A DNA stretch of 64,000 nt from Porphyromonas vaginalis (GCF_958301595.1 NZ_CATQJU010000001.1:2232001-2296000), one strand, 5' to 3'. Positions 41,386 to 49,894 are shown, counted from the first letter of the stretch. Notes: a model not told the origin generated them from the sequence alone. Translations and numbers: made by a program.

Positions 41386-41393
41386 CAAACGTA
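41386..41393 (-). promoter_or_regulatory. -7 box TACGTTTG for porW
   Basis: TAnnTTTG match on the minus strand, about 60 nt upstream of the porW start, in the gap after the 162-aa gene. Confidence 0.5.
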
Positions 41394-41422
41394 CCAGACC
41401 TTATATATATTGTACTATGCGC

Positions 41423-41911
41423 CTACCGTGTGACCAACTGCAAGATCTCAGGCGGGAGCAAGATGCCACGCATCGAGAGACTCTTGAGCCACCCCTTATA
41501 GTCGGTCTCGAGGAGCGTCTCGGCCACCTCGCGGAGCATCGCTAGCTCCGCATCGGTGTAGCTCTCTATAGGGCGGTGCGCCAAGACGTCCAGCTCCTCG
41601 TCGTCGTAGTAGACGATCCGAGGGGCGCGTCTTATCGCTTTCTCAGCCTCGGAGCAAGAGTCCGTACAGCTAGCACAAGCGGTCGCATCATCAGCACAGC
41701 GACTCGTTTCGGACTCGTCAGAGAGTGACTTTCTCAGTTCACGCTCCACCTCGCCGAGGGCAGAGCCTAGAGCTGACTCCTCAGTCGTCTGCGAGCTTTG
41801 CTGTGAAGCGTCGTTCGCGCCACGAGACTTCTGTCGCTCCGACCAGCGGACGAGCAGATGCACGATCAGTCCTATCGCTATGGATAGAAAAAAGATCTCT
41901 AGAGCCTCCAT
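41423..41911 (-). CDS. Membrane-anchored small protein with Cys-rich linker, unknown
   Basis: A 162-aa protein with one N-terminal membrane helix (FFLSIAIGLIVHLLVRW, ~7-23), a Ser/Glu/Gln-rich linker, a short cysteine cluster (CADDATACASCTDSCSEAE, ~71-89, five Cys) and a helical C-terminal domain (YYDDEELDVLAHRPIESYTDAELAMLREV...). I do not recognise the family. The cysteine spacing C-x6-C-x2-C-x3-C could bind a metal (inference). It lies 19 bp downstream of rpiB in the pdaD-like-rpiB run and is probably co-transcribed. Confidence 0.65.
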   Translation of the reverse strand: MEALEIFFLSIAIGLIVHLLVRWSERQKSRGANDASQQSSQTTEESALGSALGEVERELRKSLSDESETSRCADDATACASCTDSCSEAEKAIRRAPRIVYYDDEELDVLAHRPIESYTDAELAMLREVAETLLETDYKGWLKSLSMRGILLPPEILQLVTR

Positions 41912-41930
41912 AGCTCAGCTTCAAAAGGCA

Positions 41931-42368
41931 CTAGCAGGTGGGTAGCACCATCTTGTCGATACGCTCCTTGTGACGACCGCCCTCAAAGGGGGTGTCAAGG
42001 AACGCATGCAGACAGCGCTCAGCCTCCGCAGTCTCTATGAAGCGTGCCGGCATGACCAGCACATTAGCATCATTGTGCGCCCGGATGAGCTTAGCAATAT
42101 CCTCGTTCCAAGCGAGCCCTGCACGGATGACGTTATACTTATTAAGCGTCATAGCCATGCCATTGCCCGTACCGCAGATAGCAATACCACGATCTACCGT
42201 ACCCATCTGTACCGCAAAAGCAAGCTGATGCGCATAGTCTGGATAGTCACAGCGCTCCTCCGAATGAGTACCGTAGTCGACACACTCGATCTGCATGGCG
42301 GCGAGCCACTCTTTGACCTGCTCTTTGAGCTGATAGCCGGCGTGGTCTGAGCAAATACCTAGTTTCAT
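41931..42368 (-). CDS. rpiB: Ribose-5-phosphate isomerase B
   Basis: A 145-aa RpiB/LacAB-family enzyme that interconverts ribose-5-phosphate and ribulose-5-phosphate in the non-oxidative pentose phosphate path. The N-terminus KLGICSDHAGYQLKEQVKEWL (~2-22) carries the conserved Asp-His, and the central GIAICGTGNGMAMTLNKYNVIRAG (~62-85) has the catalytic Cys and the anion-binding loop, followed by HNDANVLVMPARFI. The length is typical (about 145-150 aa). It lies 26 bp after the arginine decarboxylase gene. Confidence 0.95.
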   Translation of the reverse strand: MKLGICSDHAGYQLKEQVKEWLAAMQIECVDYGTHSEERCDYPDYAHQLAFAVQMGTVDRGIAICGTGNGMAMTLNKYNVIRAGLAWNEDIAKLIRAHNDANVLVMPARFIETAEAERCLHAFLDTPFEGGRHKERIDKMVLPTC

Positions 42369-42394
42369 AAGACTATTTCTCTATATCGTTTCGA

Positions 42395-42949
42395 TTAATC
42401 CTCATCCTTCATAGGAGACTCAGGAAGCACGAAGTCTACGAAGCAAAGCCCTGCTAGTGCCGTACCGTAGCGCTTGGTCACCGTGATACCCTCCGTGATG
42501 AAGTTGAGCTCACCGAGGTAGTACTGACTGTATGTGTTCTGGTGCAGATCGTTGATGACACGTATCAGACGCGACTCTAGCTCCTCGATACGGTAGCGAC
42601 CGCTCACCTCGCAGACGAGGCCACCAGCCTTCTCGTCGAAGTTCTCATCCTTGTACATCCAGGCGTAGACGACACCGGCGCTGACGAACTCATCTTGGAT
42701 ACCGTGCGAGACAGACATAATCGTCTTGAGCTCTGAGCCAAAAGGCGGCATATCCACCTCATCGGGCGATACAAGTCGAGCCGTAGCGGGTAGGACGGAG
42801 GAGTAGACCATTATATTATAGTCAGCGATGCCCGCATCGTAGAGTGCCATGTGGTAAGAGCCAGCATGCTTCTCAAGGTCAGACTCACCGCTTCCTTTTG
42901 TCGTAAAGAATGTATTGGGGATCAAGTTCCCGTAGTACTTGTTGCTCAT
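42395..42949 (-). CDS. Pyruvoyl-dependent arginine decarboxylase
   Basis: A 184-aa protein of the PvlArgDC family that makes agmatine and CO2 from L-arginine. PNTFFTTKGSGESDLEKHAG (~11-30) is the family start. The self-cleavage site that creates the pyruvoyl group is the Ser50-Ser51 pair in MVYSSVLPATA; cleavage gives a short beta and a longer alpha chain. SAGVVYAWMY and the C-terminal YYLGELNF complete the fold. It is the first gene of a run with rpiB and has a TATATTTG box 45 nt upstream. Agmatine could feed spermidine synthesis or acid resistance (inference). Confidence 0.9.
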   Translation of the reverse strand: MSNKYYGNLIPNTFFTTKGSGESDLEKHAGSYHMALYDAGIADYNIMVYSSVLPATARLVSPDEVDMPPFGSELKTIMSVSHGIQDEFVSAGVVYAWMYKDENFDEKAGGLVCEVSGRYRIEELESRLIRVINDLHQNTYSQYYLGELNFITEGITVTKRYGTALAGLCFVDFVLPESPMKDED

Positions 42950-42993
42950 CGTGATAGTTATTTATGAGTTAGGGAATATCTAATTTGCGTGGG

Positions 42994-43001
42994 CAAATAT
43001 A
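42994..43001 (-). promoter_or_regulatory. -7 box TATATTTG for the decarboxylase-rpiB run
   Basis: Perfect TAnnTTTG on the minus strand, about 45 nt upstream of the start at 42949. Confidence 0.6.
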
Positions 43002-43048
43002 CGAAAGTAAGGGGACATAGCCAGAATTGGCGCATTACGTAGATTCAA

Positions 43049-43417
43049 CTAAGGATGCATCTGTTCTGCCAACCATTCTTTCAAAACAACAGCATGATTA
43101 CATTTCTCGTTTTTTGCGCCATACAGCAGGGTCACGTTATGATCTTGCAACTTCTGCACGCACAAATCTTTAAACTCCTGTGACGCTGAGTTCTCGGACA
43201 ATTCCTGTCTGTATCTCTGTTTGAACTCATCATATCTTTCAGGAGTATGGGAAAACCATTTTCGAAGTCCATCTGATGGTGCGATCTCCTTAGCCCATAA
43301 ATCAATTTTAGCTTTTTCCTTTTTCATTCCTCGTGGCCATAGTTTGTCCACAAGAACACGAAAACCATCTGCTTCAACTGGTGTTTGATAGATTCGCTTG
43401 TATCTCAATTCATTCAT
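43049..43417 (-). CDS. DUF488 (YeaO-like) protein
   Basis: A 122-aa cytoplasmic protein of DUF488: VDKLWPRGMKKEKAKIDLWAKEIAPS (~23-48), LRKWFSHTPERYDEFKQRYRQEL and VTLLYGAKNEKCNHAVVLKEWL (~95-116) are the family blocks. The function is not known; some family members have been linked to stress or metal handling without a proven activity. The coding and flanking DNA is visibly more AT-rich than neighbouring genes (codons such as TTT, AAA, CAA prevail), suggesting it came in by transfer. It has its own TACATTTG box (43467-43474). Confidence 0.9.
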   Translation of the reverse strand: MNELRYKRIYQTPVEADGFRVLVDKLWPRGMKKEKAKIDLWAKEIAPSDGLRKWFSHTPERYDEFKQRYRQELSENSASQEFKDLCVQKLQDHNVTLLYGAKNEKCNHAVVLKEWLAEQMHP

Positions 43418-43466
43418 TATGTATTGTCGCCTTTAAGGTGAGAATTCATTCACTCGTGGTTGAAGG

Positions 43467-43474
43467 CAAATGTA
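43467..43474 (-). promoter_or_regulatory. -7 box TACATTTG for the DUF488 gene
   Basis: Perfect TAnnTTTG on the minus strand, about 50 nt upstream of the start at 43417. From 43475 to 43673 I see no gene or clear structure; this stretch is AT-rich. Confidence 0.55.
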
Positions 43475-43673
43475 CGAATAAGTCATCATAATACGGTGCT
43501 ATAATCGCACTCCATAGTGACTCTTGCATCTCCGCTGATTCCAATCTCCACCGATGAATTGCTTGATTTCCTTGATAGTAGCATTGACGCATTCATTCTA
43601 GATTGTGCACCACTCCCGCATTTGCTGATTGAATCTACGGGGAATATCTGTCCTATAATCTGACCAAAATATG

Positions 43674-43681
43674 TATATTTG
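43674..43681 (+). promoter_or_regulatory. -7 box TATATTTG for the DUF438 gene
   Basis: Perfect TAnnTTTG on the plus strand, about 80 nt before the ATG at 43763. A stem TTGCTGGC (43679-43686) / GCCAGCAA (43710-43717) overlaps its end and would form at the very 5' end of the mRNA. Confidence 0.6.
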
Positions 43682-43762
43682 CTGGCGATTGGTTAGCCCT
43701 AAGGGGGTGGCCAGCAAGTCTTGATTAGACTGATATAAATTCACTTTAAACAACCGTGAAAT

Positions 43763-45001
43763 ATGAGCGAATTCTTACATAACACTGCTGATGAGCGCAA
43801 GGCGATGCTCAAGGAGATACTCCTGCGCTTACATCAAGGAGAGCAGCCCGAAGCTCTAAAGCGGCAACTCTCCACACTCCTCCACGCTATCCCTTACCAA
43901 GAGGTCGTCGCTGTCGAGGAGGAGCTGATAGCTCAGGGACTACTATCGACAGATGAGATACAGCTCTTTTGCGACCACCACTCAGAGATCCTAGAGGGAG
44001 CTATAGATGTGAGTGGGGCTAAAGAGGTGCCGGCGGGGCATCCCATAGACACCTTTAGAGCTGAGAATGTAGCCCTAGGAGAAGTAATCTCCGAGTACTA
44101 TGCTTTGGCAAAGGAGGTCAAAGAGGAGCACTGCGAGCGTCCTCTCTCAGAGCTCTTGCTAAGTCTGAGATCTATCTTCAACCGACTGATGGATGTAGAC
44201 AAGCACTATCTGCGCAAGGAGTACCTCCTCTTCCCGTACTTAGAGCAGCATGGAGTGACTGGACCTCCTGTAGTCATGTGGGGCAAGCACGATGAGATTA
44301 GGAAGCTACTCAAGAGTGCCATAGCAGTACTCTCTGGGGAGACTTCAGATATGGCATCTCTGAGAGCTCACATCGTGGAGACCTTTGACCCCGCAGTGGA
44401 GATGCTGGACAGTATGATCACCAAAGAGGAGATGATCCTCTTCCCCATGACACTGGACCTACTGTCGAAGGCTGAGTGGTATCACATTTATCAGGAGACC
44501 CCTGAGTTTGGATACTGTCTATATGACCCACAGACTGTATGGAAACCAGACGTGGAGGCGGACAACCTGCACTTTCAGTACGAGAGCCATGATGCTATAC
44601 GGCTGTCCACTGGTGCCTTTAGTGTAGCGGAGCTAGAGGCTCTACTCATCCACCTCCCGATAGACATCACCTTTGTGGACAAGGACGATAAGGTGCGCTT
44701 CTACTCTCACAGCCCCAAGCGTGTCTTCGCTCGCAATAGATCCATCATCGGTAGAGATGTGCGTATGTGTCATCCGCCCGAAAGTGTCCATGTCGTAGAG
44801 ACTATCCTTGCGGACTTCAAGAGTGGTCGCCAGAGCTGTGCTAAGTTTTGGATTGGCAACTTCCGTGGGCGATTTATCTATATAGAGTACACGGCTGTGC
44901 GTGACCCCGAGGGTAACTATCTAGGGGTCGTCGAGTGCTCTCAGGATATTACTGAGCTACGGCAACTAGAAGGCTCTAGGACTCTTCTGAATTATGACTG
45001 A
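43763..45001 (+). CDS. DUF438-hemerythrin-PAS sensor-like protein
   Basis: A 412-aa cytoplasmic protein. DUF438 lies at ~10-80 (ERKAMLKEILLRLHQGEQPEALKRQL). A hemerythrin-like four-helix bundle lies at ~90-235, with histidine/glutamate ligands of the HHE type (HPIDTFRAEN, DKHYLRKEYLLFPYLEQHG, WGKHDEIRKLL, MITKEEMILFPM). A PAS domain lies at ~285-405 (DITFVDKDDKVRFYSHSPKR, RDPEGNYLGVVECSQDITEL). This domain set is known for proteins that sense or handle oxygen or nitric oxide (family knowledge); no DNA-binding or kinase part is present. It overlaps by 8 bp the DUF1858 gene that follows, so they are translated together. Confidence 0.9.
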   Translation: MSEFLHNTADERKAMLKEILLRLHQGEQPEALKRQLSTLLHAIPYQEVVAVEEELIAQGLLSTDEIQLFCDHHSEILEGAIDVSGAKEVPAGHPIDTFRAENVALGEVISEYYALAKEVKEEHCERPLSELLLSLRSIFNRLMDVDKHYLRKEYLLFPYLEQHGVTGPPVVMWGKHDEIRKLLKSAIAVLSGETSDMASLRAHIVETFDPAVEMLDSMITKEEMILFPMTLDLLSKAEWYHIYQETPEFGYCLYDPQTVWKPDVEADNLHFQYESHDAIRLSTGAFSVAELEALLIHLPIDITFVDKDDKVRFYSHSPKRVFARNRSIIGRDVRMCHPPESVHVVETILADFKSGRQSCAKFWIGNFRGRFIYIEYTAVRDPEGNYLGVVECSQDITELRQLEGSRTLLNYD

Positions 45002-45251
45002 TACGACACCTCTACTCATCACCCCTGAGACCAAAGTGGGGGCGATGCTGGACCGCTACCCAGAGCTCATCGATACGCTTGTATCGCTCTCGGATCGATA
45101 TAGGAATCTGACTAATCCGATACTGCGCAAGACTGTAGCACCTCGTACTCCGCTCAGACTCGCAGCTCAGATGGGTGGTGTGGACTTAGCACTACTGGTT
45201 AACACGCTACGCCAAGCCGTCGGACAGCCACCGCTTGACTTGCCAAAGTAG
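44994..45251 (+). CDS. DUF1858 small protein
   Basis: An 85-aa protein of DUF1858: LLITPETKVGAMLDRYPELIDTLVSLS (~7-33), RYRNLTNPILRKTVAPRTPLRLAAQMGG and the C-terminal leucine-rich helix. DUF1858 is usually beside or fused to DUF438/hemerythrin or hybrid-cluster proteins and is thought to act in redox/NO response; no activity is known. The start ATG (44994-44996) lies inside the end of the preceding gene (8-bp overlap). A bidirectional terminator follows at 45293. Confidence 0.88.
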   Translation: MTDTTPLLITPETKVGAMLDRYPELIDTLVSLSDRYRNLTNPILRKTVAPRTPLRLAAQMGGVDLALLVNTLRQAVGQPPLDLPK

Positions 45252-45292
45252 GGCTTATGCGCATTCGTCTACTTTGGACGAAATCTAGAAAA

Positions 45293-45337
45293 AGGAGACT
45301 CAATCGCAACTCGAAGCGGTTGAGTCTCCTCTTGTTT
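45293..45337. terminator. Bidirectional terminator between converging genes
   Basis: GGAGACTCAA (45294-45303) pairs with TTGAGTCTCC (45320-45329). T-rich tracts follow in both directions (TCTTGTTTT on plus; TTTTTC on minus). It ends both the DUF1858 transcript and the ruvB-xseA-nucleotidase transcript. Confidence 0.85.
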
Positions 45338-45372
45338 TGCCAGTAAAGGCATGGGGGCTGATGAGTGTTTTC

Positions 45373-46854
45373 TCAGCGGGTCACGCGGATGTTGTAGCGA
45401 CTCTTGTAGTCCACCTGGGGCATCTCGGGAAGTGACTTGAGGTACTGGACGATCACCTCGGCAGTCGTGATGCCTTGGTTCTTGTCAGGAGCCGAAGTAT
45501 GATAGGTGTAGGCGGCCTGCACGTAAGAGCTCGTGGCTAGCGTGTAGAGTTTGTCTGGATCGATCGGTGTGTCGCTACCAGCGGGATAGACGGTGCAGTC
45601 GAGCAGTACGCCCGTGTCGTCAAGCTGGTAGTCCACCCGTAGCCCCGACGTGTGAGCTGGCGCATTGCTATCGGTCGTCCAGGCGTGGATGAAAAAGTCT
45701 TTGAGCTGTCGTCCCGTCATCGTGAGCACGGTCAGCTCATTGCCAAAGGGGTCTAGACGAAGGATGTCTTTGAGCGTAATATTGCCCTGTGGCAATTCAC
45801 CGATGCGTACGCCACCTGGGTTTTGCATCGCAAAGTCCGCATGGCTATACCAGCGCTGCGCATCGGCAAAGATAGCGCCCAGCGTGTATTTGTCTTGGAT
45901 CGGGTGCGGATTAGTCGTCACCACTTCGGCAAAAAGCGGATTAGCATTGTAGCCCTCCACCATGCGCTGCATCTTCTCATTGACCCCACCAGCGTGCGGG
46001 TCGGCTGGGAGGAGCATCTCTTGGTGTGAGAGCACCTGCCCACCTCTATGTCGTATCAATGCGAGGGAGATGTGGTGCGCCTTGTAGCCAGACTGCACGA
46101 TGGGAACGGACGAGTGCAGATTGTTCGGGTGATCAATGAGCGTATGCGAGTGTCCGCCCACGATGAGATCTAGGTAGGGAGCCACCCTCGCCAGTATCGT
46201 ATCCTCCTGCACGCCAATATGCGTCACAGCTATCTGCAGATCCGAGCAACCCGCCAAGTAGCGGTAGTTCTTAATCTCCTCGAGTGGCTGGGTGAAAGCT
46301 ACGCCCCGTACATTCTTCGGGTGCGAATCGGGAATGCCCAACTCGCCCAGCTGAAGTAGCCCCACGACAGAGACCCGCGTGCCGTCAGGCATCGTGAAGA
46401 TCTTGTAGGGCTTCAGGGCAATGCCATAGGAGGGCGAGGGAAAGACATTGGCCGAGAGGAAGGGGAACTTCGCACGATGCGAAATGTCGCCCAGTCCGTG
46501 CTGCCCCAGGTCAAACTCATGATTTCCCAAAGCCGAAGCGTCAAAGTGCATCTCATTCATCAGCTCGATGATCGGTAGCCCCTTCGGCTGGAAGTTGTCA
46601 TTGATCGGGTTGCCCGTCTGTAAGTCTCCCGCAGCTAGCAGGAGCAGGTTGGGATAGATCGCCCGCATACTATCGACCATAAAGGCGATGCGGGGCAACT
46701 GATCGATGTTGGCATGGATATCATTGAGTCCTACGACAGCAAGCGTCGACACGCCACTCGGTTGTGCCTGCTGCTTGGCACGGCAAGCCGACAGGCTCCC
46801 CACGAGGAGCAGAAGTAATGCACCGTAAAGTGTATAATTAAAGGTCTTTCTCAT
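45373..46854 (-). CDS. 5'-nucleotidase / UshA-like metallophosphatase lipoprotein
   Basis: A 493-aa lipoprotein with lipobox LLLLVGSLSAC (Cys24). The N-terminal calcineurin-like metallophosphatase domain (~38-290) has metal motifs GLNDIHANID (~43-52; D-x-H), AGDLQTGNPIND, LGNHEFDLG and GGHSHTLID. The C-terminal 5'-nucleotidase domain (~300-485) has the nucleobase-clamping region (GGVRIGELPQGNITL, LDPFGNELTVLTMTG). It would release phosphate from nucleotides or UDP-sugars outside the cytoplasm. UshA-like enzymes are sometimes split into two genes in this phylum; here both domains are on one chain. It is the last gene of ruvB-xseA-nucleotidase (18-bp gap). Confidence 0.92.
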   Translation of the reverse strand: MRKTFNYTLYGALLLLLVGSLSACRAKQQAQPSGVSTLAVVGLNDIHANIDQLPRIAFMVDSMRAIYPNLLLLAAGDLQTGNPINDNFQPKGLPIIELMNEMHFDASALGNHEFDLGQHGLGDISHRAKFPFLSANVFPSPSYGIALKPYKIFTMPDGTRVSVVGLLQLGELGIPDSHPKNVRGVAFTQPLEEIKNYRYLAGCSDLQIAVTHIGVQEDTILARVAPYLDLIVGGHSHTLIDHPNNLHSSVPIVQSGYKAHHISLALIRHRGGQVLSHQEMLLPADPHAGGVNEKMQRMVEGYNANPLFAEVVTTNPHPIQDKYTLGAIFADAQRWYSHADFAMQNPGGVRIGELPQGNITLKDILRLDPFGNELTVLTMTGRQLKDFFIHAWTTDSNAPAHTSGLRVDYQLDDTGVLLDCTVYPAGSDTPIDPDKLYTLATSSYVQAAYTYHTSAPDKNQGITTAEVIVQYLKSLPEMPQVDYKSRYNIRVTR

Positions 46855-46872
46855 GATCTGAAAAATGCTTTG

Positions 46873-48372
46873 TTATAGTTCTTTCAACTGACTTAGCGTA
46901 GCCGAGAGCGTACCCTCAGCTAGGCGAAGCTCTATGTCGTCGCCCTCACGAAGCTGCGAGGGGCTTTTGACCAGGTCGCCCTTGTGGTGCACGATAGCGT
47001 AGCCACGCTGCAGGACCGTCTGCGGGTCCATCGCTCGGATGATCTGCGCTAGATGCTCTATCTGCGTGCGCTGTGTGGTCGTAATCTTGCGCTGCTCCTG
47101 CAGGCTCTGCTGTCTAGCTTGCCACTCGTTGAGCTGAGCCGTGAGGTAACTCGCATAGCGATGCCTAAAGAGACTCAAGAGCGTATCCCACTCGTGCCGA
47201 TAGCTCTTCGGCAGATAACGCGCAGCGCCAGCCAAGCGCTCTCGTTGTGACTCCAGTAGCATATGCTGATTGTGCAGTAGCGTACGAGGAGAGACGGAGA
47301 GTTGCTCGCGTAACAATAGCATCTGGCGCTCCTCACGGTGTAGCTGCTCTAGCGTCGTCTGGCGGAGTAGCTGAGCCAAGCGTTCCAGCCCCGTCTGCGC
47401 CGTCTGTCTCGCCTCCAGCCAAGATCGCTCCAGTCGCTGATGCGCCTCCTCGAGGAGCGTGTACTCTGCGCACCAAGCATCGATCACAGCGGTAGCCACT
47501 GCCGTAGGGGTTTTGAAGGCTCTGTGCGAAACTAAGTCCACGACGCTCTCGTCCCGATCGTGCCCAATGCCGCTCCACACAGGGAGGGAAAACTCCGCCA
47601 CCGCACGAGCTACTCCGAAGTCATCGAAGGTGCCCAAATCAGCCGTAGCTCCCCCGCCTCGTATGATGACCACAAGGTCAAAGAGCATCTCGTGCTGGCG
47701 CACCCTTTCGAGTGCTGCAACGATAGACTGCGGCGCACTTTTGCCCTGCATCGTGGCTCGAAAGAGCGCTTTCTCTATAAAAGGAGCCACCGCACTCTCC
47801 TCCAGATGTCTCGTGAAGTCTTGGTAACCAGCAGCCGTCGGCGAGGAGATGATAGCGATGCGTCGCAAAGGTCTCGGCATCGGGTGCTGCTTGTTGCGCT
47901 CCATCAGCCCCATACGCTCTAGGAGCTGGAGCGTCTCACGTCGCTGTCGTGCCACCTCGCCCAGTGTGTAGCTCGGATCGATGTCCTGTATGTCTAGTTG
48001 CAGCCCATAGCGTGGATCATACTTGAGCTCCACGAGTGCCAATATCTTGATCCCGTCCGTGAGCGGCTGCCCCGTCACCTGCTGGAAGTGCTGAGCGATC
48101 TGATTGTAGCGGCTAGACCAGATCACAGCCGAAATCTGCGCCGATAGCTCTCCCCCACCCAACTCTGGGTGCAGCGGGTCCGACGTCTTATCTATTAGGT
48201 TAAAGTAGCAATGCCCCCGCTGGCTGCGTCCACGGTAGCCACTCACCTCACCCGTCACGTAGTAGAGCCGATTGTAATAACGATCAATGCAGCGCTGCAA
48301 CGAGCTCAGTAGCTCGGTCAGCGTGTACCGCTTGGCTACTAACTCTGAGGCTTGCATCTCTAGTGAAGACAT
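46873..48372 (-). CDS. xseA: Exodeoxyribonuclease VII large subunit
   Basis: A 499-aa catalytic subunit that degrades single-stranded DNA. The N-terminal OB-fold lies at ~15-115 (YYNRLYYVTGEVSGYRGRSQRGHCYFNLID). The conserved nuclease region follows (RIAIISSPTAAGYQDF, LVVIIRGGGATADLGTFDDF, PVWSGIGHDRDESVVDLVSHRAFKTPTAVA), then a long helical region (~300-430) and a C-terminal cap (QRGYAIVHHKGDLVKSPSQL). It lies 24 bp after ruvB. The small subunit xseB is not next to it: the nucleotidase gene starts 18 bp downstream. Confidence 0.95.
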   Translation of the reverse strand: MSSLEMQASELVAKRYTLTELLSSLQRCIDRYYNRLYYVTGEVSGYRGRSQRGHCYFNLIDKTSDPLHPELGGGELSAQISAVIWSSRYNQIAQHFQQVTGQPLTDGIKILALVELKYDPRYGLQLDIQDIDPSYTLGEVARQRRETLQLLERMGLMERNKQHPMPRPLRRIAIISSPTAAGYQDFTRHLEESAVAPFIEKALFRATMQGKSAPQSIVAALERVRQHEMLFDLVVIIRGGGATADLGTFDDFGVARAVAEFSLPVWSGIGHDRDESVVDLVSHRAFKTPTAVATAVIDAWCAEYTLLEEAHQRLERSWLEARQTAQTGLERLAQLLRQTTLEQLHREERQMLLLREQLSVSPRTLLHNQHMLLESQRERLAGAARYLPKSYRHEWDTLLSLFRHRYASYLTAQLNEWQARQQSLQEQRKITTTQRTQIEHLAQIIRAMDPQTVLQRGYAIVHHKGDLVKSPSQLREGDDIELRLAEGTLSATLSQLKEL

Positions 48373-48396
48373 GGCGCAGGGGGAAAAGGCTTTTAG

Positions 48397-49443
48397 TTAG
48401 TCAAAGAGCGATACCTCTGGAGGCAAATCCTGTCGATAGGTACGCCCCAAGTGAGCATACGCCAAGCGTGTTGCCTGCCGTCCTGTACGGGTACGCTGTA
48501 TGAAGCCCTCCTGAATGAGAAACGGCTCATACACATCCTCGATCGTACCAGGGTCCTCGCCCATCGCCGTGGCTATGGTGGTTAGCCCGACGGGTCCTCC
48601 GTCAAACTTGTCGATGATGGTCTTCAGCAGCTTGTGATCCGTATGATCCAGTCCATGCTTATCTATGTGCAGCGCTTCGAGTGCCACCGTCGTAATATTG
48701 CTATCGATCACCCCGTTGCCCTTGACCTGTGCAAAGTCTCGCACCCGCTTCAGGAGCGCATTGGCGATACGAGGCGTGCCACGACTACGCAGCGCGATAC
48801 CCCGAGCGGCCTCCTCCTCGCACGGCACCTCTAGTATGCGAGCTGAGCGCAGTACGATGTCCGTGAGCGTATCCACGTCGTAGTACTCTAGATGTAGGTT
48901 GATGCCAAAGCGGTCCCGCAGCGGAGCCGTCAGCAGACCGCTACGCGTGGTCGCCCCCACTAGTGTAAAGGGGTTGAGGTCTATCTGTATGGAGCGCGCT
49001 CCTGGCCCTTTGTCGATCATCAGATCAATCCGAAAGTCCTCCATAGCCGAGTAGAGATACTCCTCCACAGTATGGCTCAAGCGATGGATCTCATCGATAA
49101 AAAGCACGTCACGAGGCTCTAACGAAGTGAGCAATCCCGCTAAGTCTCCCGCCTTCTCCAAGACAGGCCCCGAAGTAATCTTCATGCCGACCCCTAGCTC
49201 GTGCGAGATGATGTGCGAGAGGGTCGTCTTGCCCAGTCCTGGAGGACCATAGAGGAGGACGTGGTCGAGTGCTTCGTCACGGCGACGAGCCGCCTCGACG
49301 AAGACCTTCAGATTGTCCACAACATGTCCCTGACCTCGGAAACTGTCGAAGTAGGAGGGGCGCAACTGCTCCTCCTGCTGCAGGTCAGACAAACTCTGCG
49401 GGGGCGTACGCTCCTCGCGTATATCAAATGGATCTCCGTTCAT
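48397..49443 (-). CDS. ruvB: Holliday junction branch-migration helicase RuvB
   Basis: A 348-aa AAA+ motor that drives branch migration with RuvA. Walker A is [18 protein letters not shown] (~64-81), Walker B is [10 protein letters not shown] (~112-121), the sensor region is [19 protein letters not shown] (~164-182), and a C-terminal winged helix contacts DNA ([20 protein letters not shown]). The length is typical. A perfect -7 box TAACTTTG (49451-49458) ends only 7 bp before the ATG, so the mRNA may be almost or fully leaderless. It is the first gene of ruvB-xseA-nucleotidase. ruvA and ruvC are not in the window. Confidence 0.97.
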   Translation of the reverse strand: MNGDPFDIREERTPPQSLSDLQQEEQLRPSYFDSFRGQGHVVDNLKVFVEAARRRDEALDHVLLYGPPGLGKTTLSHIISHELGVGMKITSGPVLEKAGDLAGLLTSLEPRDVLFIDEIHRLSHTVEEYLYSAMEDFRIDLMIDKGPGARSIQIDLNPFTLVGATTRSGLLTAPLRDRFGINLHLEYYDVDTLTDIVLRSARILEVPCEEEAARGIALRSRGTPRIANALLKRVRDFAQVKGNGVIDSNITTVALEALHIDKHGLDHTDHKLLKTIIDKFDGGPVGLTTIATAMGEDPGTIEDVYEPFLIQEGFIQRTRTGRQATRLAYAHLGRTYRQDLPPEVSLFD

Positions 49444-49450
49444 ACGTCAG

Positions 49451-49458
49451 CAAAGTTA
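49451..49458 (-). promoter_or_regulatory. -7 box TAACTTTG very close to the ruvB start
   Basis: Perfect TAnnTTTG on the minus strand, separated from the ruvB ATG (49441-49443) by only 7 bp. With the usual start point several bases after the box, the 5' leader would be 0-4 nt. Confidence 0.5.
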
Positions 49459-49551
49459 GCGAAAAAGCTCATAGCCCCACCCCCTCCGCCCTGCCATAAG
49501 AAGAAAAGTCTAACAAAGGAGCAACTCTTTCCAGGAACTACTCCCAAGTAG

Positions 49552-49735
49552 CCACGTGGAGAATGTGAAGTCCCCACGTGGGCGAGAGAAGACTCCTCCG
49601 AAGGTTGATTCGAATCTTCCGAAGTTTTATTCCTTTCTATCGCGGTATGAATACTCGACTTCGACCAATCTATAGTTTCCTTCGTATGAAACTTTTGTGC
49701 CACGCGGTATGAAACTTTTGTTTCACCCAAGTGGT
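49552..49735. repeat. Palindrome array, CCACGTGG / CTTCCGAAG type
   Basis: CCACGTGG occurs at 49552-49559 and again with CC at 49574 (22-bp step), then TCCTCCGAAGG (49594-49604) and TCTTCCGAAG (49615-49624) at about the same spacing. Beyond this, two GTATGAAACTTTTGT stretches flank GCCACGCGG (49699-49707), and CACCCAAGTGG closes the array (49724-49734). It lies in the gap between the diverging ruvB and MATE genes; the remainder to 49952 holds a short ATTATGAGGAAG tandem (about 49836-49860) and the promoter box below. Confidence 0.75.
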
Positions 49736-49886
49736 ACTGATAGTTAGCTCATTTCTGCAGGGGAACCTACTTGAGCCTCCCAAAACCTTCTACCGGACAG
49801 CAATAATCTCCTTTCACGTGGAGATTACCTTTTATTATGAGGAAGGGATTATGAGGAAGAGAGGCTCGTGCTGCCCCCTTTTTTGA

Positions 49887-49894
49887 TACCTTTG
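49887..49894 (+). promoter_or_regulatory. -7 box TACCTTTG for the MATE-prmA genes
   Basis: Perfect TAnnTTTG on the plus strand, about 58 nt before the GTG start at 49953. Confidence 0.6.

Noticed and set aside
46855-46872. A small xseB gene next to xseA
   Set aside because: Only 18 bp separate xseA from the next gene; no XseB-like frame is found there.
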